A stretch of 64,000 nucleotides of DNA, taken from positions 1,798,001-1,862,000 of the forward strand of contig NZ_VCQN01000001.1 in NCBI RefSeq assembly GCF_005938125.1. Reading direction: 5' to 3'. Source of the stretch: Bacillus sp. BHET2 (GTDB taxonomy: Bacteria > Bacillota > Bacilli > Bacillales > Bacillaceae_B). The notes under the pieces are model-generated. The model was not told where the DNA came from. It made no database searches and saw only the letters and a list, made by a program, of their open reading frames with translations. Shown piece by piece: positions 42,906 through 51,190 of this stretch (its first letter is position 1; each line of letters starts with the position of its first letter). Both the position numbers and the translations under genes were made by a program.

Positions 42906-44207
42906 ATGTTTAAATTGAAGGAACACGCAACAGATCCTAAAACGGAAATACTCGCCGGGATCACAACATTTTTAACAATGGTTTACATAGTTATTGTGAA
43001 TCCAATCATTTTGTCGGATGCAGGTGTCCCGTTTGATCAAGTATTCTTGGCCACCATCATTGCAGCCGTTGCAGGAACGCTATGGATGGCCCTGTTCGCT
43101 AACTACCCGATCGCCATCGCACCCGGTATGGGCTTAAATGCATATTTCACCTACTCAGTCGTTGGTGCACATGATGATATTTCGTACCTCGTTGCATTCT
43201 CTGCCGTATTTGTAGCAGGTATTGTCTTTATCTTGCTTTCCTTGACACCTTTACGAAAAAAATTGATCGAAGCTATTCCTCAAAATCTAAAGCACGGAAT
43301 AACAGCAGGTATCGGGTTGTTTATTGCCTTTATTGGATTGCGACTGACAGGTCTTATCCAATCTCACCCAACGAACTTGGTACAGCTTGGAGATCTTCAT
43401 TCAACTTCAGCCCTGTTGGCATTGACCGGTTTGGCTGTCACCTTGATCCTCATGGTCTTGAATGTTCATGGTGCACTCTTTATCGGAATGATCGTCACTG
43501 GATTGATTGCATATTTCACTGGACAACTCTCATTTCAAGATGGCCTTGTCGCCCTTCCACATCTTCCGGAAGGACTGATTGTCGCAAATCCGCTTACGGC
43601 GTTTGCTGACGTCTTCCAATATGGACTGTATGCCGTTGTCTTCTCCTTTCTGCTTGTCACCATCTTTGATACGACAGGTACGATGATTGGAGTCGCCCAG
43701 CAAGCAGGGCTCATGAAGGGAAATACATTACCAAGAGCCCGTCAGGCACTTCTGGCTGATTCAATCGCGACGACTATCGGAGCGATGTTCGGTACAAGCC
43801 CTACTTCCGCATACATTGAATCTTCAGCAGGAGTATCTGCAGGGGGGAGAACCGGACTGACAACCTTAACTGTTTCGATTTTGTTTATCGCTTCAGCCTT
43901 CTTCGGTCCACTTGTCAGTGCAGTGTCAGGGATTTCAGCCATAACAGCTCCTGCCCTGATCATCGTTGGAAGCTTAATGATGGGAAGCATCTCACAGATT
44001 AAATGGGATCAATTAGATGAAGCCTTCCCTGCGTTTTTAATCATCCTGAGCATGCCATTAACATCAAGCATCGCGACAGGAATTGCACTCGGATTCATTT
44101 CATATCCATTACTTAAAGTAGTAAAAGGACAATGGAAGCAAGTACATCCACTCGTATATGTGTTTGCCGTCTTGTTCTTCTATCAATTGGCATTCTTGCC
44201 TCATTAA
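42906..44207 (+). CDS. NCS2 purine permease (AzgA/PbuG-like)
   Basis: A 433-residue transporter of the AzgA-like nucleobase permease group, importing adenine, guanine or hypoxanthine by proton symport. Seen: ILAGITTFLTMVYIVIVNP at the N-terminus, IAIAPGMGLNAYFTYSVV, FDTTGTMIGVAQQAGLM and GTSPTSAYIESSAGVSAGGRTGLT, all signatures of this family. The ATG at 42906 behind GGAGGTTTTACG is preferred over an upstream start at 42879. No purine riboswitch was seen in the leader, but PurBox-like sequences are present. Confidence 0.9.
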   Translation: MFKLKEHATDPKTEILAGITTFLTMVYIVIVNPIILSDAGVPFDQVFLATIIAAVAGTLWMALFANYPIAIAPGMGLNAYFTYSVVGAHDDISYLVAFSAVFVAGIVFILLSLTPLRKKLIEAIPQNLKHGITAGIGLFIAFIGLRLTGLIQSHPTNLVQLGDLHSTSALLALTGLAVTLILMVLNVHGALFIGMIVTGLIAYFTGQLSFQDGLVALPHLPEGLIVANPLTAFADVFQYGLYAVVFSFLLVTIFDTTGTMIGVAQQAGLMKGNTLPRARQALLADSIATTIGAMFGTSPTSAYIESSAGVSAGGRTGLTTLTVSILFIASAFFGPLVSAVSGISAITAPALIIVGSLMMGSISQIKWDQLDEAFPAFLIILSMPLTSSIATGIALGFISYPLLKVVKGQWKQVHPLVYVFAVLFFYQLAFLPH

Positions 44208-44224
44208 CGATAGATAGATACTTG

Positions 44225-44253
44225 AAAGACCGTTCATATTGAACGGTCTTTTT
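44225..44253. terminator. Bidirectional terminator after the purine permease
   Basis: AAAGACCGTTCA/TGAACGGTCTTT with a 3-nt loop between converging genes, touching the phosphatase stop. Confidence 0.88.
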
Positions 44254-44828
44254 CATCCTATTTCAGCAGGCTGTGACCAGACTCTCGATACATCCTGCAA
44301 CTCCAAACCATTAAATGTTAAGCAGTATATATCCGGCATTTCAAGTTCTTTCCAGAAGGCAACATCATATTTTTCATCAAAATGGTTCATGATGAGCACC
44401 ATGATGTTTCCATGGGTTCCAATTACTACGTTTTTCCCATTATATTCTTCCACTAATTTAAATATCCCCTGTACGCCTCTTTTTTGGGCGGTATGATTCG
44501 ACTCTCCACCCTCAAATGAATAGGCTGGATCCCCCCATACTATTGAGATGGCTTCATCGAAGTTTTCCAATGGCTTACTTGACAACGTCCTCTCTTTCAT
44601 TTCTTCGACTAACTTGATTTCTTGATCGGTGTGATGGGCGATTCCTTCAACGGTTTCAATCGCCCTTTTGTAAGGACTTGAACAGATGATATCGATGCTT
44701 TCTTTCATTAATAATTCTGTAACGTGCCGGGCATCCCGTGTTCCTCTTTCCGATAAGGGCCTTTTCAACTCATCGGGAGTATATACAGAATGAGCATGTC
44801 TCACTAGGTACAGTTTTGTAGTGCTCAC
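44253..44828 (-). CDS. Histidine phosphatase family protein
   Basis: A 191-residue member of the phosphoglycerate-mutase-like phosphatases. The N-terminal catalytic motif is LYLVRHAHS, with SSPYKRAIETVEGIA, the acidic residue in EEMKER, and the second catalytic His in VIGTHGNIM. The substrate is unknown. GTG start at 44828 behind AAGGAGTGATGAAAG. Confidence 0.87.
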   Translation of the reverse strand: MSTTKLYLVRHAHSVYTPDELKRPLSERGTRDARHVTELLMKESIDIICSSPYKRAIETVEGIAHHTDQEIKLVEEMKERTLSSKPLENFDEAISIVWGDPAYSFEGGESNHTAQKRGVQGIFKLVEEYNGKNVVIGTHGNIMVLIMNHFDEKYDVAFWKELEMPDIYCLTFNGLELQDVSRVWSQPAEIG

Positions 44829-44855
44829 CTTTCATCACTCCTTCTTTTTTTCACC

Positions 44856-44881
44856 AAAAAAAAGCTGTCATCTACTACAGC
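44856..44881 (-). terminator. Terminator of the broken TPR gene
   Basis: On the minus strand GCTGT, an 8-nt loop and ACAGC, followed by eight T residues. Confidence 0.75.
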
Positions 44882-44886
44882 CCGTC

Positions 44887-45284
44887 TTACTGCCACACCG
44901 TATCCAATTGCTTGGAATAGAATGCGATCGCCTTTTTATACGGCTCAAGCGTGGCGTCTTCTGATACGTCTCCAATACAGGTCAATAAAAGCTCCATCGC
45001 TTTACTATGTTCATTCAAGTTATATAGAGTCATGGAATAAAAGACCGTCATCGCTTTATTGTCAGGAAACCGTTCGATGCCTACTCTAAAAACTCTTAGG
45101 CTTTCTTCATACTTACCCAACGACCGATATGTACTTCCTAATCCTATATATGCTCCTTGTAAACCGTGATCATCTAAACCAAGGTGAATGGCTTTCTCGT
45201 AATAAGGAACCGCTTCCACATGTCTATGGAACCTTCATAGTTTCCTGCTTCTCTTAATGAAATGGCCACTTCTATTCGAGTCAT
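44887..45284 (-). pseudogene. Tetratricopeptide-repeat protein gene, shortened and frameshifted
   Basis: A good start (GGAGGGACGAAAGAG then ATG at 45284) reads MTRIEVAISLREAGNYEGSI, then reaches a stop near 45185. The C-terminal part of a TPR protein is in another frame from about 45219 (EAVPYYEKAIHLGLDD... to 44887), with two TPR-like helices pairs and TLYNLNEHSKAMELLL. Family members as I remember them have about 25 more residues between these parts. A deletion that also shifts the frame around 45205-45225 would explain this. The remaining 110-residue frame starts with GTG at 45219 but lacks a binding site. Confidence 0.65.
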
Positions 45285-45300
45285 CTCTTTCGTCCCTCCT

Positions 45301-45837
45301 TTATTCAGGAATGAACTCCATCAACCAGGAATCGTGGTATTCCCCTTCATGCAGCTCATTTTCCTCGAGTATTCTTGCCTTGCTATATCCGCATTTCTCA
45401 TAGCAGCGTATTGCCCTTGTGTTCCAAGTCATCGGATCCATCACAAGCCGGTGGACCCCCTCCTTCTTAAGCAAATACTCAACCACTTCTCTAATTAATT
45501 CCGTCCCAACTCCCCTGTTCCAATACGCCTTCTCTCCGATGAATTGATCCGTACCATAAATCACTTCATCTAAATTGGTGTAGCCGTATCGAATCATCGA
45601 TTCTTCGTCAAGGGGATAGTACTGCAGATAACCGATCTCATTCCCCTCATATAGAACGAGACAACTCATCACACCCCTATCTCCAAAGAATTTCTCCTCC
45701 ACCATCTCAAGGCTGAAAGGACGATCCCTTCCTTCATAAAATTCCAATACCCCCGGATCCGACAACCACCTGACTAGCGCATATTTATCCCCCTCCTCCA
45801 AAGGACGAACAACCAACTCACCATTCCTCACATTCAT
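45301..45837 (-). CDS. GNAT acetyltransferase, AAC(6')-like
   Basis: A 178-residue acetyltransferase. VVRPLEEGDKYALVRWLSDPGVLEFYEGR at the N-terminus, FIGEKAYWNRGVGTELIREVVEYLL (acetyl-CoA loop) and NTRAIRCYEKCGYSKAR near the end are typical of the aminoglycoside 6'-acetyltransferase-like group in bacilli. Drug acetylation is not proven. The ATG at 45837 behind GGGAGGTGATTGGT is chosen over 45858. The TPR gene remnant starts 17 bp after its stop, so the two were probably co-transcribed. Confidence 0.83.
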   Translation of the reverse strand: MNVRNGELVVRPLEEGDKYALVRWLSDPGVLEFYEGRDRPFSLEMVEEKFFGDRGVMSCLVLYEGNEIGYLQYYPLDEESMIRYGYTNLDEVIYGTDQFIGEKAYWNRGVGTELIREVVEYLLKKEGVHRLVMDPMTWNTRAIRCYEKCGYSKARILEENELHEGEYHDSWLMEFIPE

Positions 45838-45900
45838 ACCAATCACCTCCCATAACACTCCTATCCTCTATACATTCATCAACCATAAGAAAAAACCCTT

Positions 45901-45963
45901 TTTTTGGGGACGGACCTTGATTTCTAGGACCTGGTCCTAGAAATCAAGGTCCGTCCCCAAAAA
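45901..45963. repeat. Perfect 63-bp palindrome in the ldh upstream region
   Basis: The left arm 45901-45931 (starting TTTTTGGGGACGGACCTTGA) and right arm 45933-45963 are exact reverse complements around a single T. The ends carry the same GGGACGGACCT core as the terminator hairpins at 27.8 and 28.9 kb. No converging gene ends here; it lies between the divergent acetyltransferase and ldh genes. Confidence 0.9.
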
Positions 45964-45979
45964 GGTAGATATGACACTT

Positions 45980-45997
45980 ATGTGAATTCCTTCACAT
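45980..45997. promoter_or_regulatory. Rex box 1 upstream of ldh
   Basis: ATGTGAATTCCTTCACAT has perfect arms and fits the Rex pattern TGTGAA-N4-TTCACA. Confidence 0.65.
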
Positions 45998-46057
45998 TTA
46001 CGTGTGTTATGCTGTATGAATGAGTAGAATATCAATAGAAATCGTGTTATTATTTGG

Positions 46058-46075
46058 TTGTGAATCATTTCACAA
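46058..46075. promoter_or_regulatory. Rex box 2 upstream of ldh
   Basis: TTGTGAATCATTTCACAA is an exact match to TTGTGAA-N4-TTCACAA, 67-84 bp before the ldh start. Confidence 0.8.
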
Positions 46076-46138
46076 TATTTCATCCTTAAAGTTGATTCAT
46101 GGGAACAAGATTAACAATAATTCATGAATAGGTGATGA

Positions 46139-47092
<954 letters not shown>

Positions 47093-47135
47093 TCGGGCAC
47101 CCCTTTCTAACTGGATAGACACGCACGCCCATTGG

Positions 47136-47174
47136 ACCTCCTCATAAGATAAAGAGAATTCTTTATGAGGAGGT
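47136..47174 (+). promoter_or_regulatory. Hairpin that buries the ribosome binding site of the Gly/Pro-rich gene
   Basis: ACCTCCTCATAA (47136-47147) is exactly complementary to TTATGAGGAGGT (47163-47174) across a 15-nt loop. The right arm contains the whole GAGGAGG site that serves the ATG at 47181. No T-run follows, so it is a poor terminator but a good translational lock. Confidence 0.65.
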
Positions 47175-47180
47175 TCTTCT

Positions 47181-47672
47181 ATGTACGATCACAGACAATT
47201 ATTCCCCGGCTTTCCGGGTGGAGGATCTGGAAGTGGCGGATTCCCTGGTGCTGGCCAAGGTTCAGGCGGTGGATTTCCAGGTTTCCCTGGAGGCGGCCAA
47301 GGTTCAGGCGGCGGTAACTTCCCTGGCATTCCCGGTTTTCCTGGCGGAGGACAAGGGGCACCAAGCTCACCACCGCCATCCGGAGGGCAAGGCGGACAAA
47401 ATCAACCACCACCTGGCCCACCACCGAATTTCCAACCACAAAAGACGTCACTGCAAGGCTCTCAAGGTGGACCGAGTACCTTCGCTGTCGACGCGGGAGC
47501 CATCAGAAGGTGCTTATTCCGTTACACTTATATTTGGCTTAGAAGAGATGCCTTCTGGTTTTATCCGGTCTTTGTCGGACGCCGTTCCATTGCCGGCTGG
47601 AGATGGATTGGATTCACATGGGTATACTTCGGCATCGATTTAGACAAAATCGAATCCTTTACGTGCGTGTAG
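47181..47672 (+). CDS. Gly/Pro-rich protein with conserved aromatic C-terminus
   Basis: A 163-residue protein. Residues about 8-95 are low-complexity Gly/Pro/Gln repeats (FPGGGSGSGG, FPGFPGGGQGSGGG, PPPGPPPNFQPQ). The C-terminal 60 residues are ordered in appearance and rich in aromatic and basic residues (RRCLFRYTYIWLRRDAFWFY, then GRRSIAGWRWIG, ending FGIDLDKIESFTCV). I do not know a named family; similar layouts occur in bacilli as hypothetical, possibly surface or spore-coat proteins. Its binding site is sequestered in a hairpin. A 7-bp gap separates it from the SIMPL gene. Confidence 0.7.
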   Translation: MYDHRQLFPGFPGGGSGSGGFPGAGQGSGGGFPGFPGGGQGSGGGNFPGIPGFPGGGQGAPSSPPPSGGQGGQNQPPPGPPPNFQPQKTSLQGSQGGPSTFAVDAGAIRRCLFRYTYIWLRRDAFWFYPVFVGRRSIAGWRWIGFTWVYFGIDLDKIESFTCV

Positions 47673-47679
47673 GTTTAAT

Positions 47680-48333
47680 ATGTATTCATACCCCTACTAC
47701 AGAACCAACACAACCTCCGGGACCATAACCGTAACAGGTGAACACACTCTATATGTCGATCCGAATCAAGCCGTCGTTTCTATAGGTGTTGTCACAAAGG
47801 ATGAAGACCTTGAAATGGCCCAGAATGAGAATAAACAACAATCAGATAAAGTCATTCAATCGCTTCTCAATAACGGAGTTGCAAAAGAAGATATCCAAAC
47901 CTCAACCTATCAAGTAGTCCCTCAATACAATTATGAGGACGGAAAACAAGTGTTCACAGGTTATGAAGTCCGCCAAGTCTATCGGGTAACCATTCAAGAA
48001 ATTGAAAAGGTGGGGACGATCCTGGACGATAGCTTAAAAAGCGGGGCAAATCGTATAGAGAACATTCAATTTGTGAATTCAAATCCTATTGAAACTTACC
48101 AACAGGCACTGGCCATTGCCTATCATAAGGCATACCAAAAAGCACTCACCTTAGCCAGCCAATCAGGTCAACAGCTTAACCACCTGCCAAAATCCATTGT
48201 AGAACAATCAAATTCTAATAGCCCCCCGTTCATGAATACGGCTTTCCTTAAAGCCGCGGACGAAAGCACAGCCATCCAGCCTGGCCAAATAGCTGTCACG
48301 GCCATTATATTAGTAGAATTCAGGGCCAATTAA
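47680..48333 (+). CDS. SIMPL-domain protein (DUF541)
   Basis: A 217-residue protein of the SIMPL family. ITVTGEHTLYVDPNQAVVSIGVVTKDEDLEMAQNEN... and VYRVTIQEIEKVGTILDDSLKSGANRIENIQF are typical. Unlike most relatives it shows no signal peptide, so it is probably cytoplasmic or exported another way. Function is unknown. ATG at 47680 with TAGGTTTAAT upstream. It is co-transcribed with the Gly/Pro-rich gene and followed by a terminator. Confidence 0.82.
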   Translation: MYSYPYYRTNTTSGTITVTGEHTLYVDPNQAVVSIGVVTKDEDLEMAQNENKQQSDKVIQSLLNNGVAKEDIQTSTYQVVPQYNYEDGKQVFTGYEVRQVYRVTIQEIEKVGTILDDSLKSGANRIENIQFVNSNPIETYQQALAIAYHKAYQKALTLASQSGQQLNHLPKSIVEQSNSNSPPFMNTAFLKAADESTAIQPGQIAVTAIILVEFRAN

Positions 48334-48380
48334 TATAAAAAACTGCCAAAGTAGATTGCTACTCAGGCAGTTTTTATATT
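48332..48380 (+). terminator. Terminator after the SIMPL gene
   Basis: AATATAAAAAACTGCC and GGCAGTTTTTATATT form the stem around an 18-nt loop. Confidence 0.85.
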
Positions 48381-48443
48381 AAGGTGGATCCCTATTCAAG
48401 GGTTTCTAGATTAAGAGAGAAACCTTATTCTATTTTCCTTTCG

Positions 48444-48583
48444 AATGTATGCGTGATTTAGGGGTTAAGCGCGACTTTTTTGATTTATGCGTCATCCTCA
48501 GCTTTTATGCATCACTTTTTTCATTTATGAGTCATTCTCAGCTTTTATGCATCACTTTTTTCATTTATGCGCCACTCACCCGG
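48444..48583. repeat. Array of 20-bp units, TTTATGC(A/G)TCA core
   Basis: TTTATG cores start at 48484, 48504, 48524, 48544 and 48564, an exact 20-bp period. Decayed units lie at 48464 and about 48446. Units alternate between two spacer types (CCTCAGCT or TCTCAGCT, and CTTTTTTCA). The region 48381-48665 between the terminator and proC holds only this array. Confidence 0.85.
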
Positions 48584-48665
48584 AATAATCACATCTAAAT
48601 AAGAAACCAAAAGCCCATCCACCGTCACGAACTGGCCCACCTCATCTTACTTAACGGCTTACATT

Positions 48666-49472
48666 CTACTCTCCCAAGGATTTCGACTTACGGCCGCATG
48701 CCTCCATTGCCGATAGTATCGTCCCTCTAAACTGACTTTTTTCCAGGGCTGCCACCGCTTCAATCGTTGCGCCTCCCGGTGAACAAACAGCATCCTTCAG
48801 TTCTCCAGGATGTGTACCGGTTTCAAGGACCATTTTTGCCGCTCCAAGTACCGCTTGTGCTGCGAGCTCATACGCTTGTTTTCTTGGAATCCCTTGCAGG
48901 ACCGCTCCGTCAGCCAGTGCTTCGATGAACATAAATACATACGCCGGGGATGATCCACTCACAGCAGGAATCGCGTCCATCAATGCCTCTTCCACCTTTT
49001 CGGCTTTCCCGAAGCTTTCTAACGTCGATTGCACATCTTTAAGATCTGAATCCGTCATTTTCTCATTCACGCAATATGCGGTCATTCCTTCTCCTACAAG
49101 AGACGGAGTATTAGGCATGGTTCTCACGATTTTCATAGACTTTGAAAGCCGCTCTTCCATCCATTCAATCGTAATTCCGGCTGCGATTGTTATAATGATG
49201 GCATCTTTTTTCAACGAGTCTTTAATTGTTGAAATCAACTCTTGATATTGATCAGGTTTGACAGCCAGGAAGACAATATCTGAAGCAGCCGCTACAGTTC
49301 GATTATCACTCGTTGTTTCAACTCCGAATTGCTCCGCTACCTTATCGAGGGTTTCTTGAGTCCGTGCACTGGCACTTACTGATTGTTTGTCCACTAATCC
49401 GGACTTCAATATTCCCCCCATGATTGCTTGCGCCATATTGCCACATCCTATAAATCCAATGGTTTTGTCCAT
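48666..49472 (-). CDS. proC: Pyrroline-5-carboxylate reductase
   Basis: A 268-residue enzyme catalysing the last step of proline synthesis with NAD(P)H. Seen: TIGFIGCGNMAQAIMGGIL (Rossmann loop), FLAVKPDQY, RTMPNTPSLVGEGMT, and the C-terminal signature KDAVCSPGGATIEAVAALE. The ATG at 49472 behind GAGGTGAAACAT is preferred over an upstream start at 49550. It is a single-gene unit; no T-box or other leader structure was recognised. Confidence 0.94.
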   Translation of the reverse strand: MDKTIGFIGCGNMAQAIMGGILKSGLVDKQSVSASARTQETLDKVAEQFGVETTSDNRTVAAASDIVFLAVKPDQYQELISTIKDSLKKDAIIITIAAGITIEWMEERLSKSMKIVRTMPNTPSLVGEGMTAYCVNEKMTDSDLKDVQSTLESFGKAEKVEEALMDAIPAVSGSSPAYVFMFIEALADGAVLQGIPRKQAYELAAQAVLGAAKMVLETGTHPGELKDAVCSPGGATIEAVAALEKSQFRGTILSAMEACGRKSKSLGE

Positions 49473-49562
49473 ATGTTTCACCTCGTCAGTTGGTATGTAA
49501 ACAGTCTTTTGCATCATACCAAACTTTCTCCCCTTAATAAAATGTTTCAAGCTTCCAGTAAG

Positions 49563-49596
49563 AAAAAAAGCTTAAAGGAATCCTCCTCTAAGCCTT
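49563..49596 (-). terminator. Terminator of the phosphotransferase gene
   Basis: On the minus strand an imperfect GGCTTA/TAAGC stem with inner GGA/CCT pairing is followed by seven T residues. Confidence 0.65.
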
Positions 49597-49706
49597 CAAT
49601 CATTCAACTACCTTTCCCCATTGGTTATAAACAGCCCCTTTTTTAGAATAATGACTGCACGTTTTCACCTTACAGGCGATAAACCAAATCTTCTGTCATG
49701 CCCAAA

Positions 49707-50729
49707 TCATGTTGTTCTTACTTCTCCAAGGATTTTACGATAATCTAACTCGACGATTGGTTCGTCGTTCAGCAACCGATTCCTGATTTGTGATAACAGC
49801 GACTCCTCACCATCTGATAAGTTCTCTAGATCCCATTTTTTATGGAAAACCGAGTACAATGTTAGATCTCTGAGGAGAAGGAATTGGGGAATCCGTTGCA
49901 CCCATTTGTCCTCCAATTCACACTCTGTCAAATAGCCTTTCAAAAAAGAGACAAGAAACGTTTCCCCGAATCGGTTCCGGTTAGCAAGGCTCTCATTTCG
50001 AAACTTCCACCACACCGAATAATAAAGAGGAATAGCCACATCACTAACAAAAAAGAATTGTGAACTATCATCAAAGTCAAACACGTGAAGGTCACCCTCA
50101 TGATAAAAAAAGTTGCCAGGATGGATGTCCGAGTGAATGAGTCCAAATGAATCTTTCGTTTCTACAAAACTGCTAATCGTCTCTATATTTGAATGTCCTT
50201 TTTTGACTATGGTCACGTCTTGCTCAGACGTTATGTATTTGTCAAAATCCAATACATCATCTTGATCCCAGCGTTCACGGACACTGTCATCCTGTTCATA
50301 TTCCTTCGTTACCCTGTGCATATGTCCTGTGAGCTTCCCCCATTTATAGAATAACGGTTCATCAAACAGAGAGTCATTTATTTTCACAGAATTCCCCGGT
50401 GCCTTATCAAATAAACAGACGTAGAAATACGTGTCTCCTGCTTCCATGATTTCCACAAGATTTCCCTCTACAGAATGGTTGACTAACGAGACATTCACTT
50501 CATGCTTATGTAAATAGTTGATCCATTTCAGTTCAGCTTCCACTTCGCCTTTTGAACGATGTGAACTGTGGGTGAGTCGAAGAATGTATGGTACCCCATC
50601 CTTATGCACCTCGTACACATAGTTTTCAAAATCACCCAGTTTCTTCGCTTGAGACGTTTCACAGCCAAAGCGGGTTGCAGAGACCGACAATATTTCTTCT
50701 GTAAACAGTTCTTCTATCCACTTTTCCAT
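49707..50729 (-). CDS. Phosphotransferase of the APH/SrkA type
   Basis: A 340-residue kinase-like protein. Seen: YILRLTHSSHRSKGEVEAELKWINYL (nucleotide Lys and Glu), the catalytic loop LIHSDIHPGNFFY, and the metal motif HVFDFDDSSQFFF. This layout is typical of the homoserine-kinase-II/stress-response kinase A group; the substrate is unknown. ATG at 50729 behind GTAGGAGAAGATAAG. It begins 23 bp after the YciI gene and probably shares its transcript. Confidence 0.86.
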   Translation of the reverse strand: MEKWIEELFTEEILSVSATRFGCETSQAKKLGDFENYVYEVHKDGVPYILRLTHSSHRSKGEVEAELKWINYLHKHEVNVSLVNHSVEGNLVEIMEAGDTYFYVCLFDKAPGNSVKINDSLFDEPLFYKWGKLTGHMHRVTKEYEQDDSVRERWDQDDVLDFDKYITSEQDVTIVKKGHSNIETISSFVETKDSFGLIHSDIHPGNFFYHEGDLHVFDFDDSSQFFFVSDVAIPLYYSVWWKFRNESLANRNRFGETFLVSFLKGYLTECELEDKWVQRIPQFLLLRDLTLYSVFHKKWDLENLSDGEESLLSQIRNRLLNDEPIVELDYRKILGEVRTT

Positions 50730-50752
50730 CTTATCTTCTCCTACTCTAGATA

Positions 50753-51058
50753 TTATTGGCTCACTCTTAAGAGAGCCACGCGATATGGGAACAATTCGGC
50801 CATCATAATGCCTTCTTTCACGACTGGATCATCCTCCATGAATGACCTTGCCTGATCCTCACCATCCGCTTCAAAGACCACGATCCCAAAGGCATTTTTC
50901 TCTTCGTTCAGAGTTCTGCCTGCAAGGATTACAACTCCTGAGTCAGTCCATTCTTTCAGCCTATTAAAATGTCGTTGTACAATACCCTCATCCTCGGGCG
51001 TCCAATTTTCCTCATTATGTAAACGTGGAATCAGCTTTAACATATAAATAAATTCCAT
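50753..51058 (-). CDS. YciI-family protein
   Basis: A 101-residue ferredoxin-like-fold protein of the YciI family. The conserved His is in VQRHFNRLKEWTDSGVVILAGRT, and DDPVVKEGIMMAELFPY is near the end. The enzymatic role is unsettled for most members. ATG at 51058 behind GAAGGAAGGTGAAAGA. Upstream of the phosphotransferase gene on one strand. Confidence 0.85.
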   Translation of the reverse strand: MEFIYMLKLIPRLHNEENWTPEDEGIVQRHFNRLKEWTDSGVVILAGRTLNEEKNAFGIVVFEADGEDQARSFMEDDPVVKEGIMMAELFPYRVALLRVSQ

Positions 51059-51129
51059 TCTTTCACCTTCCTTCTTCTTTACATATACGACCCTATTGAC
51101 ATAGAATCCTTTTTTCTCAATCAGTGATT

Positions 51130-51160
51130 AAAAAAAGCCGCTGAGTCCAACTCAGCAGCT
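51130..51160 (-). terminator. Terminator of the Gfo/Idh/MocA oxidoreductase gene
   Basis: On the minus strand AGCTGCTGAGT and ACTCAGCGGCT pair around a 3-nt loop, then seven T residues. Confidence 0.88.
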
Positions 51161-51190
51161 ACTACCACTTACATTTCAGTAATTTTCTCA

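Noticed and set aside
49473-49706. Possible T-box leader before proC
   Set aside because: No specifier-loop or antiterminator motif could be found; the only structure is the terminator of the upstream phosphotransferase gene.
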